Of a stretch of 61,717 bases of DNA, positions 61,613 to 61,717 are shown one piece after another. The stretch covers positions 1-61,717 of the forward strand of contig CAJTWA010000023.1 in NCBI GenBank assembly GCA_910580195.1, written 5' to 3'. The DNA is from an uncultured Lachnospiraceae bacterium. Its GTDB lineage: Bacteria > Bacillota > Clostridia > Lachnospirales > Lachnospiraceae. How positions within the stretch are numbered: position 1 is the stretch's first letter; each line of letters begins with the position of its first letter. The notes beneath the pieces were generated by a model. It saw only the letters and a program-made list of their open reading frames with translations, searched no databases and was not told the DNA's origin. Made by a program: the position numbers and the translations under genes.

Positions 61613-61717
61613 GTCGCTATAGCTCAGTTGGATAGAGCGACCGCCTCCTAAGAAAGTGTTATAACACTCGCCTAAGAGGACAAGGGAAAAGGTAACAAGT
61701 AAAACTAAATATAGATT
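61613..61717 (+). tRNA. tRNA-Arg(CCT), interrupted after the anticodon
   Basis: The acceptor 5' strand GTCGCTA, D arm GCTC..GAGC and anticodon 5' stem ACCGC are normal. The loop is CTCCTAA with anticodon CCT at 61647-61649. The 3' stem should then read GCGGT. Instead GAAAGTG follows, with a 14-bp palindrome AGTGTTATAACACT (61655-61668) and A-rich sequence to the window end. No T arm is seen in the 65 bases available. An intron or inserted element is the likeliest cause. Confidence 0.8.

Noticed and set aside
61567..61717. Attachment site of an integrated element at the tRNA
   Set aside because: Integration normally restores the tRNA 3' half, which is missing here, and no integrase is in view. 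It stays an alternative until the next bases are read.

Overview
The window carries a chromosomal replication origin from a low-to-mid-GC Gram-positive bacterium, most likely a gut-type Clostridia of the Lachnospiraceae. This is inferred from the gene order around oriC, the DUF3881/DUF4446/COG3044 families, class B sortase with a PKTG-type substrate, and strong AGGAGG ribosome binding sites. The genus cannot be fixed from sequence alone.

Layout. (1) 1-5.6 kb, minus strand: a lipoprotein, two ABC permeases, an ABC ATPase and a membrane-anchored surface protein form one operon. (2) 5.8-8.4 kb: an antitoxin/PIN toxin pair, then an OmpR-type two-component system. (3) 8.7-13.8 kb: an unrecognised protein, secreted proteins (lipoprotein, CHAP/InlB/FN3 surface protein, PPC-like protein) and an XRE regulator facing a perfect palindrome. 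(4) 14-20.6 kb: a complete cellobiose-type PTS locus (GH4 enzyme, IIB, IIC, IIA, a small membrane protein, split DUF3284, MupG-like glycosidase, GntR/UTRA regulator) with three matching operator-like palindromes. (5) 20.7-27.4 kb: TelA, XpaC, a COG3044 ATPase, a toxin-like micropeptide and an XRE-TPR regulator. (6) 27.5-31.1 kb: an Agr-like signalling locus consisting of a LytTR response regulator, a GHKL kinase, a previously untracked 39-residue AgrD-like peptide and an MFS exporter, with no AgrB in sight. (7) 31.1-36.6 kb: sortase B with a large surface protein, HicAB and a Uma2 nuclease. (8) 36.6-37.0 kb: a 336-bp nested inverted-repeat element. (9) 37-49.4 kb: the origin, with gyrA, gyrB, recF, an S4 gene, dnaN and dnaA running left and rpmH, rnpA, yidD, yidC and jag running right. 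(10) 49.5-61.6 kb: mnmE, mnmG, rsmG, a hydrolase, a DegSU-like pair, two parS sites, parA, parB, DUF4446, an HD-GYP variant, DUF3881, and finally the 5' half of a tRNA-Arg(CCT) interrupted just after its anticodon.

The most notable item is the Agr-like locus. The kinase gene ends in a good terminator. Just past it is an exact 9-bp direct repeat with a 12-bp spacer, the layout expected for a LytTR regulator. It lies upstream of a weak -35 that drives the peptide and the exporter. This predicts a self-amplifying peptide circuit whose maturation enzyme is encoded elsewhere or replaced. Other items are a G GGA AAA slippery heptamer exactly where the DUF3284 gene splits, degenerate tandem duplications that copy the 3' ends of several genes, a hairpin-rich insert between rpmH and rnpA, and the interrupted tRNA.
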